A stretch of DNA of 64,000 nt from Nonomuraea soli (lineage in GTDB: Bacteria; Actinomycetota; Actinomycetes; Streptosporangiales; Streptosporangiaceae), in NCBI RefSeq assembly GCF_013761175.1, contig NZ_JACDUR010000005.1, forward strand, positions 158,970-222,969. Reading direction: 5' to 3'. The notes beneath the pieces were generated by a model that searched no databases, had not been told where the DNA came from, and was given only the letters and a program-made list of their open reading frames with translations. Positions 8,651 to 17,346 of this stretch are shown here, piece by piece. Each line of letters begins with the position of its first letter. The stretch's first letter is position 1. Position numbers and translations under genes: made by a program.

Positions 8651-10513
8651 ATGGGCCGTAGCCGAACGATCAGAACGAAGATCGTCGGCTTGCTCTTGGT
8701 CCCGATCGTTTCGATGCTCGTCCTGTGGGGTGTCCTGTCAGCGGTGAGCGCGCACGAGAGCCTGGAGCTGAGGGCCTACCAGACGCTCTGGAGCAACCTG
8801 CGCCACCCGGCCTACCGGCTGGGGGCCGAGCTCCAGCGTGAGCGCCTGGCCGCCGTCCGTCTCCTGCGCACCGGCCAGCCCGCCGCCCGCCAGGCCTTCC
8901 TGCTGCAGCACAGCGCCACCGACGAGGCCCGCGAGCGTTTCCTCACCCGCTCGGCGGAGTCCAGGAGCGCGTACGCCGCCGAGGTCGACGAGGTACTCAT
9001 CCAGGTCGCCCGGCTCGACGTGCTGCGCGGCGAGGTGTCGGAGCGCCTCATCGGCAGGTACGCGGCGGTCGAGTCCTACAGCGACATGGTCGACGCGCTG
9101 TTCGGGCTGCACCGCAGCGTCGCGTTGATCAACGACATCCCCATCTACGAGCAGTCTCGGCTGGTCATCAACCTCGGGTTCGCCAAGGAGCTGCTCACCC
9201 GTGAGCAGGCGATCGGGGCGGGCCCGACGAGCGAGCAGGAGCGCACCGCCTTCACCCAGATCGTCGGCAACCGGCGGTTCCTCATCGACCAGTCGCTGGC
9301 CGAGCTCGACCCGGAGCTGCGCGACATCCAGGTGGGCATCATCGCCTCGCCGGAGTACCTGCGGCTGCGGGTCATGGAGGAGCAGATCATCGACGGGCGG
9401 GTGCCCGTCGACTGGCCGGTGGTCAGCAAGGAGCTGGTGGAGGCGTTCGGCGAGGCCGAGATGCACGCCAGCTCGCTGCTGGCCGGCCGCGCGGTGCCGG
9501 TGGCCGACGCCGTGATGATGCGCGCCTTCCTGCTGGGCGGCATCGGGGCCGTGCTCGTCATGCTCTCGATCTTCATCTCGCTGCGGCAGGCGAGCCGGCT
9601 GTCCAAGGAGCTGGCCGAGCTGCGCAGGGCCGCCCTGGAGGTGGCCGAGGAGCGGCTGCCGCAGGTCGTGGCCAGGCTCCGCGAGGGCGCCGAGGTGGAG
9701 GCGCCCGCGATCACGGTGCGCAGCACGACGACGGAGATCAAGGACGTCGGTACGGCTTTCGCCACCGTGCAGAGCACGGCCGTGGAGGCGGCCGTCGGCC
9801 AGGCGCAGCTGCGCGAGGGGGTGCGCCAGGTCTTCCGCAACCTGTCGCGCCGCAGCCAGGCGCTGCTGCACCGCCAGCGCATCCAGCTGGAGAGCATGCA
9901 GCACCGCGCCACGGAGCCTGGCACGCTCGACGACCTGTTCCGTCTCGATCACCTGACGACGCGGATGCGCAGGCACGCCGAGAGCCTGATCATCCTGTCG
10001 GGCGCCACCCCGGGCCGCGGCTGGAGCAAGCCGGTGCGGCTGCTCGACGTGGTGCGCGGCGCCACCGCCGAGGTCGAGGACTACCCGAGGGTCAACGTCG
10101 AGGAGATGCCAGGGCTGTGCCTCGACGGCGCGGTCGTGGCCGACACCATCCACCTCATCGCCGAGCTGATCGAGAACGCCACCGTCTTCTCCCCGCCGAC
10201 CGCGCCCGTGACCGTCCGGGGCGAGAACGCCGCCCACGGATTCGCCGTCGTGGTCGAGGATCGCGGGCTGGGGATGGGCGAGGCGGAACTCGCCCATCAC
10301 AACGCCCTGCTGGCCGCGCCGCCGGAGTTCGACGCTTTGCACGACGGCGACCAGCTGGGGCTGTTCGTGGTCGGCCGGTTGGCCGCCAGACACGATATCC
10401 GCGTGACGTTGCGCGGTTCACCATATGGAGGGACCACCGCCATCGTGCTGATCCCCGCTGCACATGTGATCATCCCCGTCCCCACCGAGGTCGAGGTGGT
10501 GGTCCATGAGTGA
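8651..10513 (+). CDS. cvnA: Conservon sensor histidine-kinase-like protein (CvnA type, NIT domain)
   Basis: About 620 residues. Transmembrane helix 1 lies at about 12-32. An extracellular helical region resembles a nitrate/nitrite-sensing (NIT) domain, with a second membrane helix at about 289-313, then a HAMP-like linker. A DHp-like segment carries RRSQALLHRQ and LFRLDHLTTRMRRHAESLI. A HATPase_c domain follows, with N box ELIENATVFSPP (near 505), G1 box DRGLGMG (near 536) and G2 region GDQLGLFVVGRLA (near 565). This matches CvnA of Streptomyces conservons, which with CvnB-D forms a membrane complex resembling G-protein-coupled signalling. It stops right after the ATPase domain and lacks the long C-terminal tail of many CvnA proteins. 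ATG 8651 sits behind a GGGGG stretch; GTG 8645 is an alternative. Confidence 0.85.
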   Translation: MGRSRTIRTKIVGLLLVPIVSMLVLWGVLSAVSAHESLELRAYQTLWSNLRHPAYRLGAELQRERLAAVRLLRTGQPAARQAFLLQHSATDEARERFLTRSAESRSAYAAEVDEVLIQVARLDVLRGEVSERLIGRYAAVESYSDMVDALFGLHRSVALINDIPIYEQSRLVINLGFAKELLTREQAIGAGPTSEQERTAFTQIVGNRRFLIDQSLAELDPELRDIQVGIIASPEYLRLRVMEEQIIDGRVPVDWPVVSKELVEAFGEAEMHASSLLAGRAVPVADAVMMRAFLLGGIGAVLVMLSIFISLRQASRLSKELAELRRAALEVAEERLPQVVARLREGAEVEAPAITVRSTTTEIKDVGTAFATVQSTAVEAAVGQAQLREGVRQVFRNLSRRSQALLHRQRIQLESMQHRATEPGTLDDLFRLDHLTTRMRRHAESLIILSGATPGRGWSKPVRLLDVVRGATAEVEDYPRVNVEEMPGLCLDGAVVADTIHLIAELIENATVFSPPTAPVTVRGENAAHGFAVVVEDRGLGMGEAELAHHNALLAAPPEFDALHDGDQLGLFVVGRLAARHDIRVTLRGSPYGGTTAIVLIPAAHVIIPVPTEVEVVVHE

Positions 10514-10862
10514 CGAACGCTGGCTGGACGAGGACGCGGGTCCGATCGTCCCTGCCTACCTGCTGACGCGCGGCCGTACGGTACCGGCCACCGCCGCCAT
10601 CGACCTCATCGCCGTGATCACGACGGTGGGCGGTTTCGCGCCGCCCGGAGGGCTCGGGCCTGAGCACCACATCATCCTGCAGAAGTGCATCAGGCCGACG
10701 CGGCTGGTCGACGTGGCCGCCGAGCTCGGCCTGCCCATCGGGGTCGTGCGCGTGCTGGTGGGGGATCTGCACGCCCAGGAACTGGTCAAGGTCGAGCTGC
10801 CCGCTCCCATGTCGGACCCGCACATCCTGCTCGACGTGATCAGCGGGCTCAGAGCTCTGTAG
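10506..10862 (+). CDS. cvnC: DUF742 protein (CvnC type)
   Basis: A 118-residue DUF742 protein with the family's N-terminal VPAYLLTRGRTVPA and a central winged-helix-like segment (IRPTRLVDVAAELGLPIGVV, RVLVGDL). In conservons this gene is the third of four (sensor, roadblock/LC7 protein, DUF742, small GTPase). Here it overlaps the sensor gene by 8 bp directly. No roadblock gene lies between them and no GTPase gene follows, because the next gene is convergent and overlaps by 14 bp. The two proteins either act without CvnB/CvnD or borrow them from another conservon. Confidence 0.85.
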   Translation: MSDERWLDEDAGPIVPAYLLTRGRTVPATAAIDLIAVITTVGGFAPPGGLGPEHHIILQKCIRPTRLVDVAAELGLPIGVVRVLVGDLHAQELVKVELPAPMSDPHILLDVISGLRAL

Positions 10863-11688
10863 CCCGGTGGCAGGCGACCCGCCTGTCACCGATCGCGACC
10901 GGCTCCGGCCGTTCCTCGCAGGCGGGTACGGCCAGCGGGCAGCGCAGCCGGTAGGCGCATCCCGTGGCGGCGGTCACCGGCTCGGCCCCGGTGGCCGCGG
11001 GCGGGCTGCCGCCGAGCTCCGGCACGGCCTCGCGCAGCGCCCTGGTGTACGGGTGCATCGGCCGCGCCAGCAGCTCCGCGGTGGGCCCCGACTCCACCAC
11101 GCGACCGGCGAACAGCACGTGGGAGGTACGGCACAGCCGTGAGACCACGGCCAGGTTGTGGGTGATCAGCAGCCGCTCGGTTTCCAGCCCGGCGAGCAGC
11201 TCCAGGATCCTGGCCTGGACGGTGACGTCAAGGGCGCTGGTCGGCTCGTCGAGGATGAGCAGCCTCGGCTCGACGGCCAGGGCCCTGGCGATCACCACGC
11301 GCTGCCGCTGCCCGCCTGACAGCTCGTGGGGGCGGCGGCCGGCCAGGGCGGGGTCGAGGCCGACGGCCTCCATCAGCGAGGCCACGGGCATCGCCGGGCG
11401 GGCCTCGGCGATGCTGCGGCCGACCCTCATGCGGGGGTCGAGCGATTCGGCCTGGAAGACCGGCTGCACCTCACGGCGAAAGGCGCGCAGGTCCGTCAAC
11501 GGTCGCCCGCCGTACAGGATCACGCCCTTGACCGGCTTGAGCAGGCCCAGGAAGGCACGCGCGAGGGTCGTCTTGCCCGAGCCGCTCTCGCCGATGAGCC
11601 CGACGCCGCCCGGGGTGATCTCCAGGGTGACGTCATGGACCACGGGCGTACGGCCGTAGGCCAGGGTGACGTTCTCAGCCTTGAGCAC
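10849..11688 (-). CDS. Oligopeptide-type ABC transporter ATP-binding protein (OppF/DppF-like)
   Basis: A 279-residue ATPase with Walker A GESGSGKTT (33-41), signature LSGGQRQR, Walker B LLILDEPTSALD and a switch His in LLITHNLAVV. The C-terminal extension HPYTRALREAVPEL, followed by a four-Cys region (CAYRLRCPLAVPACEE ... VACHR), is typical of Opp/Dpp ATPases. It is last in the seven-gene operon and overlaps the partner ATPase gene by 14 bp. It energises import of the ligand bound by the lipoprotein at 14189-15805. Its 3' end overlaps the convergent DUF742 gene. Confidence 0.93.
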   Translation of the reverse strand: MLKAENVTLAYGRTPVVHDVTLEITPGGVGLIGESGSGKTTLARAFLGLLKPVKGVILYGGRPLTDLRAFRREVQPVFQAESLDPRMRVGRSIAEARPAMPVASLMEAVGLDPALAGRRPHELSGGQRQRVVIARALAVEPRLLILDEPTSALDVTVQARILELLAGLETERLLITHNLAVVSRLCRTSHVLFAGRVVESGPTAELLARPMHPYTRALREAVPELGGSPPAATGAEPVTAATGCAYRLRCPLAVPACEERPEPVAIGDRRVACHRATEL

Positions 11689-12379
11689 CGAACACCGCCT
11701 CCAGCTCCTGTCGGGTGTAGGGGTGGGTGAGCGTGCCGACGACCTGCCCGTCCTTCATCACCACGATGCGGTCGGCGATCGTGGAGACCAGGGCCAGGTC
11801 GTGGGAGACCATCAGCACCGCCAGGTCCCGCTCGGCGCGCAGGCGCTGCAGCACGGCGATCACCTCGGCCTGGACGGTCACGTCGAGGGCGCTGGTCGGC
11901 TCGTCGGCGAGGATCACCTCGGCGCCGAGCGCGATGGCCAGGGCGATGGCGAACCGTTGCGCCTGGCCGCCGGAGATCTCGTGCGGGTAGCGCCTCAGCA
12001 GCGCGGGGTCCAGGAGTACGGCACGCATGGCCTCCTCCATCGACGCCCGCACGCCGTGCAGTTTGAGCGCGCGGCGCATGAAGGCGCCCAGGCGGGTGGT
12101 GGGCGGCAGGGCGGCCTGGGGCGACTGCATGACGAGGGCGGCCTTGGAGCCTCTGAGCCGCCGCAGCTCCCTGGGGCCCGCCCTGAGCACGTCGACGCCG
12201 CAGATCGTGACGTTCCCCGACGCCTCGGCCAGGCCGAGCAGGGCCATGAGGGTGGAGCTCTTTCCCGAGCCGCTCTCCCCCACGATCGCCACGCATTCGC
12301 CGGGCCGTACGGTCAGAGCGGGCACGCTGGCGGCCACGTGCGTGCCGTACCTGACCTCCAGGTCGCTGACCTCGATCAT
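11675..12379 (-). CDS. Oligopeptide-type ABC transporter ATP-binding protein (OppD/DppD-like)
   Basis: A 234-residue ATPase with Walker A GESGSGKSS (34-42), signature ISGGQAQR, Walker B VILADEPTSALD and H-loop LMVSHDLALV. It is shorter than most OppD proteins (about 320 residues): it ends soon after HPYTRQELEAVFG and lacks the C-terminal cysteine-rich extension its partner keeps. The true start is the ATG at 12379, whose ATGA overlaps the stop of the upstream permease; the frame stays open far upstream, but that text is a shadow of the permease gene. It forms a heterodimer with the OppF-like protein. Confidence 0.92.
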   Translation of the reverse strand: MIEVSDLEVRYGTHVAASVPALTVRPGECVAIVGESGSGKSSTLMALLGLAEASGNVTICGVDVLRAGPRELRRLRGSKAALVMQSPQAALPPTTRLGAFMRRALKLHGVRASMEEAMRAVLLDPALLRRYPHEISGGQAQRFAIALAIALGAEVILADEPTSALDVTVQAEVIAVLQRLRAERDLAVLMVSHDLALVSTIADRIVVMKDGQVVGTLTHPYTRQELEAVFGAQG

Positions 12380-13176
12380 TTGATCACCGTCCTGCGCGGG
12401 TCGAGGGCGTTGCGCAGGCCTTCGCCCAGCACGTTGAAGGCGAAGGCGGTCAGCACGATCGCCAGGCCGGGGAAGGTGACCACCCACCAGTTCGTGGAGA
12501 TGAGCGACTGGCCCTGCTCGACCATCAGCCCCCATTCCGCGATCGGGTCCTGGGCGCCCAGGCCCAGGTACGACAGGGCGGCGGCGGTCAGGATGACCCC
12601 TCCGGCGTCGAGCGAGAGCTGGACCAGGACGGGGGTGAGGGAGTTGGGCAGGACGTGCCGTACGACGATCAGCGGGGCGGGCACGCCCAGGCAGCGGGCG
12701 GCGTCGACGTACGGGCGGGTGGAGACGGAGGCGGCCACCGACATCGAGAGCCGGGCGTACCAGGGCCACCAGGTCGCGGCGATGGCCACGATCACCGTGG
12801 TCACGGTGGGGTCCAGGACGACGGCGAGCGCGACCGACAGCAGCAGCGCGGGGAAGGCGAGGAAGATGTCCGTGACACGCATGATCACGTCGCGCAGCCA
12901 GCCGCCCGCGTATCCGGCGGTCATGCCGAGCGCGACCCCGACCAGGGCGGAGCTGCCCAGGACGGCGATGGCGATCAGCAGGGAGGTCTGCCCGCCGTAC
13001 AGCACGCGCGAGAAGATGTCGCGCCCGGCCTGGTCGGTGCCGAACCAGTGCTCAGGGCTGGGCGGCAGGAGGCTGCTGAGCGGGTCGACGGCGTCCTCGG
13101 GGTAGGGCGCCAGCCAGGGCGCGGCGAGGGAGGCCAGCACGATCAGGGCGAGCAGGAACGCTCCGAGCCGCCTCAT
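12376..13176 (-). CDS. Oligopeptide-type ABC transporter permease (DppC-like)
   Basis: A 266-residue integral membrane protein. It begins with one helix (MRRLGAFLLALIVLASLAAP) and a periplasmic segment, HWFGTDQAGRDIFSRVLYGG, which is diagnostic for DppC/OppC. It then has about five more helices and the EAA-type coupling loop DAARCLGVPAPLIVVRHVLP. It pairs with the DppB-like permease. The ATG at 13176 overlaps the upstream stop by four bases (ATGA), so translation is coupled along the operon. Confidence 0.93.
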   Translation of the reverse strand: MRRLGAFLLALIVLASLAAPWLAPYPEDAVDPLSSLLPPSPEHWFGTDQAGRDIFSRVLYGGQTSLLIAIAVLGSSALVGVALGMTAGYAGGWLRDVIMRVTDIFLAFPALLLSVALAVVLDPTVTTVIVAIAATWWPWYARLSMSVAASVSTRPYVDAARCLGVPAPLIVVRHVLPNSLTPVLVQLSLDAGGVILTAAALSYLGLGAQDPIAEWGLMVEQGQSLISTNWWVVTFPGLAIVLTAFAFNVLGEGLRNALDPRRTVIK

Positions 13177-14189
13177 CGCGCACGCGCCCGCGGGTCGACG
13201 ACGCCTTGCAGGAGGTCCACCACCAGGTTGGCCAGCACGTAGACGACGGCCACCAGCAGCGTGACCCCCGCGATGGCCGGGGTGTCGTGGGAGCGAATGG
13301 AGGTGGTGGCGTAGCGGCCGAGCCCCGGCCAGTTGAAGATCGCCTCGACCAGGAAGCCGTTGACGATCGAGTAGGCGAAGACCAGGGCGATCAGCGCGAG
13401 CACCGGGTTGAGCGCGGCGCGTAAGGAGAAGCGGGTCAGGATCGTGCTCTCGCGGAAGCCCAGCGCGCGGGCGAGCCTGGCGTGGTCCTGCGTCGACTCC
13501 TCGATGAGGGCGGCCCTGGTCAGCTGGGCGATGACCCCGGCGGGGTAGGCGGCGACCACGAGGGCGGGCAGCACGAGGTGCCACAGGGTGCTGGTGAGAA
13601 TCGGCCAGTTCCCGGTGATCAGGGCGTCGACGACGGTGATGTTGGTCCAGAGGGTGAGCGGGCTGGCGGTGTCGAGGTCGCCGTCGTACTCCCCCGCCAC
13701 GGGGAACCAGCCGAGGCCGGTCGCGAAGATCGTCTGGACGGCCAGGGCGAGCCAGAAGACGGGGAAGGAGACGGCGAGCATCGAGCCCACCCGCACCACG
13801 AAGTCAGGAAATCTCGTCTTGAAGCGGGCGGCGAGCACGCCCACGGGCAACCCCACCGCGACGGCGATCACCAGCGCGGTCCCGACCAGTTCGAGCGAGG
13901 CGGGAAAGGCCAGCGCCAGGTCATCGAGCACCGGCTGCCGCGAGTGCAGGCTGGTCCCCCAGTCACCGGTCAGCAGGTCGCGCAGATAGGCGACCAGCTG
14001 GACGGCCAGCGGATCGTCCAGCCCGAACCGCTCGCGGGCGGCCGCGAGCTGCTCGGGCGTGGCCTTGGGGCCGGCGTAGGCGACCGCGGGATCGCCCGGC
14101 ACCAGCCTCATGATCACGAAGGTGAGCGTGACCACGCCGGCCACGACCAGGAGGGCCTGGCCGAGCCGGCGGATCAGGTAACCGACCAT
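13173..14189 (-). CDS. Oligopeptide-type ABC transporter permease (DppB-like)
   Basis: A 338-residue permease. The N-terminal YLIRRLGQALLVVAGVVTLT helix and MRLVPGDPAVAYAG segment are typical of DppB/OppB. The EAA coupling loop is HARLARALGFRESTILTRFS near the C-terminal third. About six helices are expected. The start overlaps the stop of the receptor gene by one base (TGATG). With the DppC-like protein it forms the membrane channel of the importer. Confidence 0.93.
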   Translation of the reverse strand: MVGYLIRRLGQALLVVAGVVTLTFVIMRLVPGDPAVAYAGPKATPEQLAAARERFGLDDPLAVQLVAYLRDLLTGDWGTSLHSRQPVLDDLALAFPASLELVGTALVIAVAVGLPVGVLAARFKTRFPDFVVRVGSMLAVSFPVFWLALAVQTIFATGLGWFPVAGEYDGDLDTASPLTLWTNITVVDALITGNWPILTSTLWHLVLPALVVAAYPAGVIAQLTRAALIEESTQDHARLARALGFRESTILTRFSLRAALNPVLALIALVFAYSIVNGFLVEAIFNWPGLGRYATTSIRSHDTPAIAGVTLLVAVVYVLANLVVDLLQGVVDPRARAR

Positions 14190-15805
14190 CAGGGGGAGGT
14201 CACGTCGTAGAAGAACACCACGTTCGGATAGGCCGGGTTGTCCACGTACCCCTTCACGTCCGCGCCCAGCGCCCGCTGGTAGGTCTGCACGTACGGCACG
14301 GCCGCGGCGGCCTGCTCGTCGAGGATCCTGCGCTGCAGGTCGGCATAGGCCTCGTGCGCCTTGACCTGGTCGACAGCGGTCAGCGCGGGCAACCCCGCGA
14401 TGAGCTTGTCGATCTCCTTGTCCTTCAGGTACGAGAGGTTGAAGCTGGTCTCCTTCTCCGTCCTGAACATGTTGTAGAACCACGAGTAGGCGTCGGCGTA
14501 GTCGGGGTACCAGTACATGACGAAGATGTCCTGGCCGCCCTTCTTGCCCTGGTCCCACTGGGCGCTCCACTGCATCGGCTTGGCCTTCACGGTCACGTTG
14601 ACCTTCTTGAGCGCCGACGTCAGCAGGGTGACCAGCAGCTTCTGGTCGTCGTCGCCCTGGGCGTAGGTGAGGCTGAGCTCCAGCTCCGTGCCGTCGACGC
14701 CGAAGCCGCGCTTCTGCAGCAGCTCGTGCGCCTTGTCCATGTCGTACACCGGCTCCTTGCCGGGCGTGTGGCCCAGCAGGCCGGGCGGCACCAGGCCGCT
14801 CGCCTTGACCCCGGCGCCCTTCAGCGCCGCGACCAGGCCGTCGTAGTCGATGGCGTGCTGGAGCGCCTGCCGTACCTCCGGGTCGAGCTTCTCGGTGTTG
14901 AACAGCAGGAGCAGGTTCTGGAACGACGGCGTCGAGGCGGTCTGCACCCCCTGCGTGCCGGAGGCCTGCTGGAACAGCTGCGGGTTGAGGCGCGGCACGA
15001 AGCTGACCTCTCCGCTCTGCAGCAGCTGCCAGGCGGTGTTGACCTGCTCGGTGACCCGGAAGGCGACCTTCCTGTACTGCTCGGGCTTCCAGCCGCCCCA
15101 GTAGCCGTCGTAGGCCTTGAGGGTGAGCTCGGTCTCCTTGCCCTTGGCCCACTGGTCGATCGTGTAGGGGCCGCTGCCGCCGTCCTTGTCGCCGTCGGGC
15201 GAGACGCCGTCGGGGTCGTAGATGTAGGAGGCGTAGCCGGAGGAGGCGACCAGGTCCAGCGGGGCCGCGTACTTCAGGGAGAAGGTGAGCGTGAGCGGGT
15301 CGGGCGCCGCGATCGTCTTGACCGGCGCCCAGATGTACGCGGCGCCGCCGTTGAGCTTGATCGTGCGCTCGATGGCCTGCTTGGCGACCTCGGCGGTCAG
15401 CGGCTTGCCGGTGTGGAACGTCACGCCCTCGCGGAGCTTGAAGGTCCACTCCTTGCCGTCGGCCGACGCGGTCCACTCGGTCGCGAGTTTCGGCTCGGCC
15501 TTCTGGGTCTGGGCGTTGTACCTGGTCAGGCTCTCGTAGATGTTCGCCATGGCGATGATCTCGTTGGAGTACGAGGTCGCCGGGTCCCAGTCGGTGACGA
15601 CGTCGAGGTTGGGGGCGTAGACGAAGGTCTTGTCGTTGGCCTGAGCCGCCGGGGTCGTCTGGGCGTTCTGGGTCGTCTGGGCCGTCGGCGCGGTGGTGTC
15701 GGCCGCGGGTTGGGGGCTCCGGTCGGCACCGCGCACCTGGCCGCCCGCGCACGCGGACAGGGTTAAGGCGACGACGCCGACGAGCAGTCCCTGGTGCCAG
15801 CGCAT
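14189..15805 (-). CDS. ABC transporter lipoprotein solute-binding protein, SBP family 5
   Basis: A 538-residue lipid-anchored receptor: signal peptide with lipobox LSAC (Cys19), then a Thr/Ala/Gln-rich linker (about residues 28-62), then the family 5 fold (DWDPATSYSNEIIAMANIYE; LREGVTFHTGKPL; GGQDIFVMYWYPDYADAYSW). The start at ATG 15805 is favoured by AAAGGA just upstream; a GTG at 15820 would give a four-base GTGA overlap with the hydantoinase gene and cannot be excluded. It is a close paralogue of the orphan receptor at 7005-8558. Its place directly after HyuA and DUF917 genes suggests that the importer brings in a cyclic amide or peptide-like compound for those enzymes; that is inference from position. 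Confidence 0.92.
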   Translation of the reverse strand: MRWHQGLLVGVVALTLSACAGGQVRGADRSPQPAADTTAPTAQTTQNAQTTPAAQANDKTFVYAPNLDVVTDWDPATSYSNEIIAMANIYESLTRYNAQTQKAEPKLATEWTASADGKEWTFKLREGVTFHTGKPLTAEVAKQAIERTIKLNGGAAYIWAPVKTIAAPDPLTLTFSLKYAAPLDLVASSGYASYIYDPDGVSPDGDKDGGSGPYTIDQWAKGKETELTLKAYDGYWGGWKPEQYRKVAFRVTEQVNTAWQLLQSGEVSFVPRLNPQLFQQASGTQGVQTASTPSFQNLLLLFNTEKLDPEVRQALQHAIDYDGLVAALKGAGVKASGLVPPGLLGHTPGKEPVYDMDKAHELLQKRGFGVDGTELELSLTYAQGDDDQKLLVTLLTSALKKVNVTVKAKPMQWSAQWDQGKKGGQDIFVMYWYPDYADAYSWFYNMFRTEKETSFNLSYLKDKEIDKLIAGLPALTAVDQVKAHEAYADLQRRILDEQAAAAVPYVQTYQRALGADVKGYVDNPAYPNVVFFYDVTSP

Positions 15806-15816
15806 CGGGGGTCCTT

Positions 15817-17346
15817 TCACCGGTTCGGTTTCAGCGGGCCTGCCGCTTTCACGTGCAGGCGCACCGCGGGCTCCGACAGATAGCTGAGCGGGATCTCGTA
15901 CAGGTCCACGATCTCGACCCCTCCGGGGTCGGCACCCGCCTGTACGGCTCTCGCGGCAGCTTCGGTTTTTGCCGCTTCGATGCGTTCTGCTCTGTTTTGG
16001 CCCGCAGGCAAGATCGTATCGACTCTCCCGCTCGCCAGGGCGATCGCCGCTCCGACGGCATTGGCCACTTCGGCGTGCCGCGGGCGGAGCACATCACTGA
16101 CACCCGGGATCGACGCGGGCAGCAGGAACGCGCCGCCGCCGACCGCGACCAGCGGCCTGCCGGTACGGCCCAGCGTCATGCGGTCCACGGCGTCCTCGAC
16201 CATGGCGTCGGAGATCTTGAGCGCCTCGGACAGGAGGAGTTCGAACTCCCCCGCCTTCCAAGCGCCTCCCAGCTCCTGGGCACGCCCGGCCAGGATGCCC
16301 GCGTCCGTCAACGTCGGCACGCCGCCGCCGAAGGCCAGGGCCAGCTCCGCGATCCGGTAGCCCACCGACTCCGGCCCCACGCTCGGGCCTGGGCCGACGA
16401 TGCTGCCGCCGCCGAGGGCGATCGCCAGGATGTCGGGCATGCGGAAGTTGGTGAGCACGCCGCCGATCTCCGTCGCCGCGGTCGACTCTCGCGGGAACCC
16501 GCCGACGAGCACACCCAGGTCGGTCGAGGTGCCGCCCACGTCGGCCACGATCGCGTCCTGCGCGCCCGACAGGAACGCCGCGCCGCGCAGGGAGTTGGCG
16601 GGGCCCGAGCCGATCGTGGAGACCGGCAGCCTCCTGGCCTGCTCCAGCGTCATCAGCGTGCCGTCGTTCTGCGCCAGGTACGGCAGGGCCGACAGGCCCC
16701 TGGACTCCAGCGCGGAGGTCAGGGCGCCGGTCACCCGCTCCGCCACGCCGTACAGGGCGGCGTTGAGGACCGTGGCGTTCTCGCGCTCCAGGAGGCCGAG
16801 GGAGCCCAGCTCGTGGCTGAGGCTGACCGGCAGGCCGTACTCACGCGTCACGAGCTCGGCCACGGCCTGCTCCTGCTCGGCGCTCGCGGGGCTGAACACG
16901 CCGGTCACCGCGACCGCGCCGGCGTCACGGCCGTCGAGGAAACGGCGCACGGCGCCGAGGTCGAGCGCGCTGATCGGGTAGCCGTCCACGAAGTGGCCGC
17001 CCGGCAGCACCGCCTCGCCCGCCGAGACCGTCGCGCGCAGGTCGTCCGGCCAGTCCGACAGAGGCGGCACCGAGGTGGTCGCGGGGGCGCCCAGCCGGAT
17101 CACCGCCACCCTGCCCAGGCCGCGGCGCTCCAGGATCGCGTTGGTGGCGTGAGTGGTGCCGAGCATGATCCGGGTGACCGCCGCCGGCTCGACCGCGCCC
17201 AGGACCGCGTCGAGGGCGGCGAGCAGGCCGACTGTCACGTCGGGGGTCGTGGGACGCTTGGCCTTGGCGACCAGGCGGTCCTCGTGGTCGAGCACGACCG
17301 CGTCGGTGTTGGTGCCACCCACGTCCAGGCCGATTCTGAGACTCAT
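15817..17346 (-). CDS. HyuA-type hydantoinase/oxoprolinase
   Basis: A 509-residue member of the hydantoinase A/oxoprolinase family with an actin-like ATPase fold. The first phosphate motif is GLDVGGTNTDAV near residue 6, the second is VADVGGTSTDLG, and there is a glycine-rich LGGGSIVGPGPS. It is shorter than classical HyuA (about 680 residues), lacking the C-terminal acetophenone-carboxylase-like domain; this length is usual for members paired with DUF917. Family enzymes open five-membered cyclic amides such as 5-oxoproline or N-methylhydantoin with ATP. It overlaps the DUF917 gene by four bases. The true substrate is unknown. Confidence 0.87.
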   Translation of the reverse strand: MSLRIGLDVGGTNTDAVVLDHEDRLVAKAKRPTTPDVTVGLLAALDAVLGAVEPAAVTRIMLGTTHATNAILERRGLGRVAVIRLGAPATTSVPPLSDWPDDLRATVSAGEAVLPGGHFVDGYPISALDLGAVRRFLDGRDAGAVAVTGVFSPASAEQEQAVAELVTREYGLPVSLSHELGSLGLLERENATVLNAALYGVAERVTGALTSALESRGLSALPYLAQNDGTLMTLEQARRLPVSTIGSGPANSLRGAAFLSGAQDAIVADVGGTSTDLGVLVGGFPRESTAATEIGGVLTNFRMPDILAIALGGGSIVGPGPSVGPESVGYRIAELALAFGGGVPTLTDAGILAGRAQELGGAWKAGEFELLLSEALKISDAMVEDAVDRMTLGRTGRPLVAVGGGAFLLPASIPGVSDVLRPRHAEVANAVGAAIALASGRVDTILPAGQNRAERIEAAKTEAAARAVQAGADPGGVEIVDLYEIPLSYLSEPAVRLHVKAAGPLKPNR

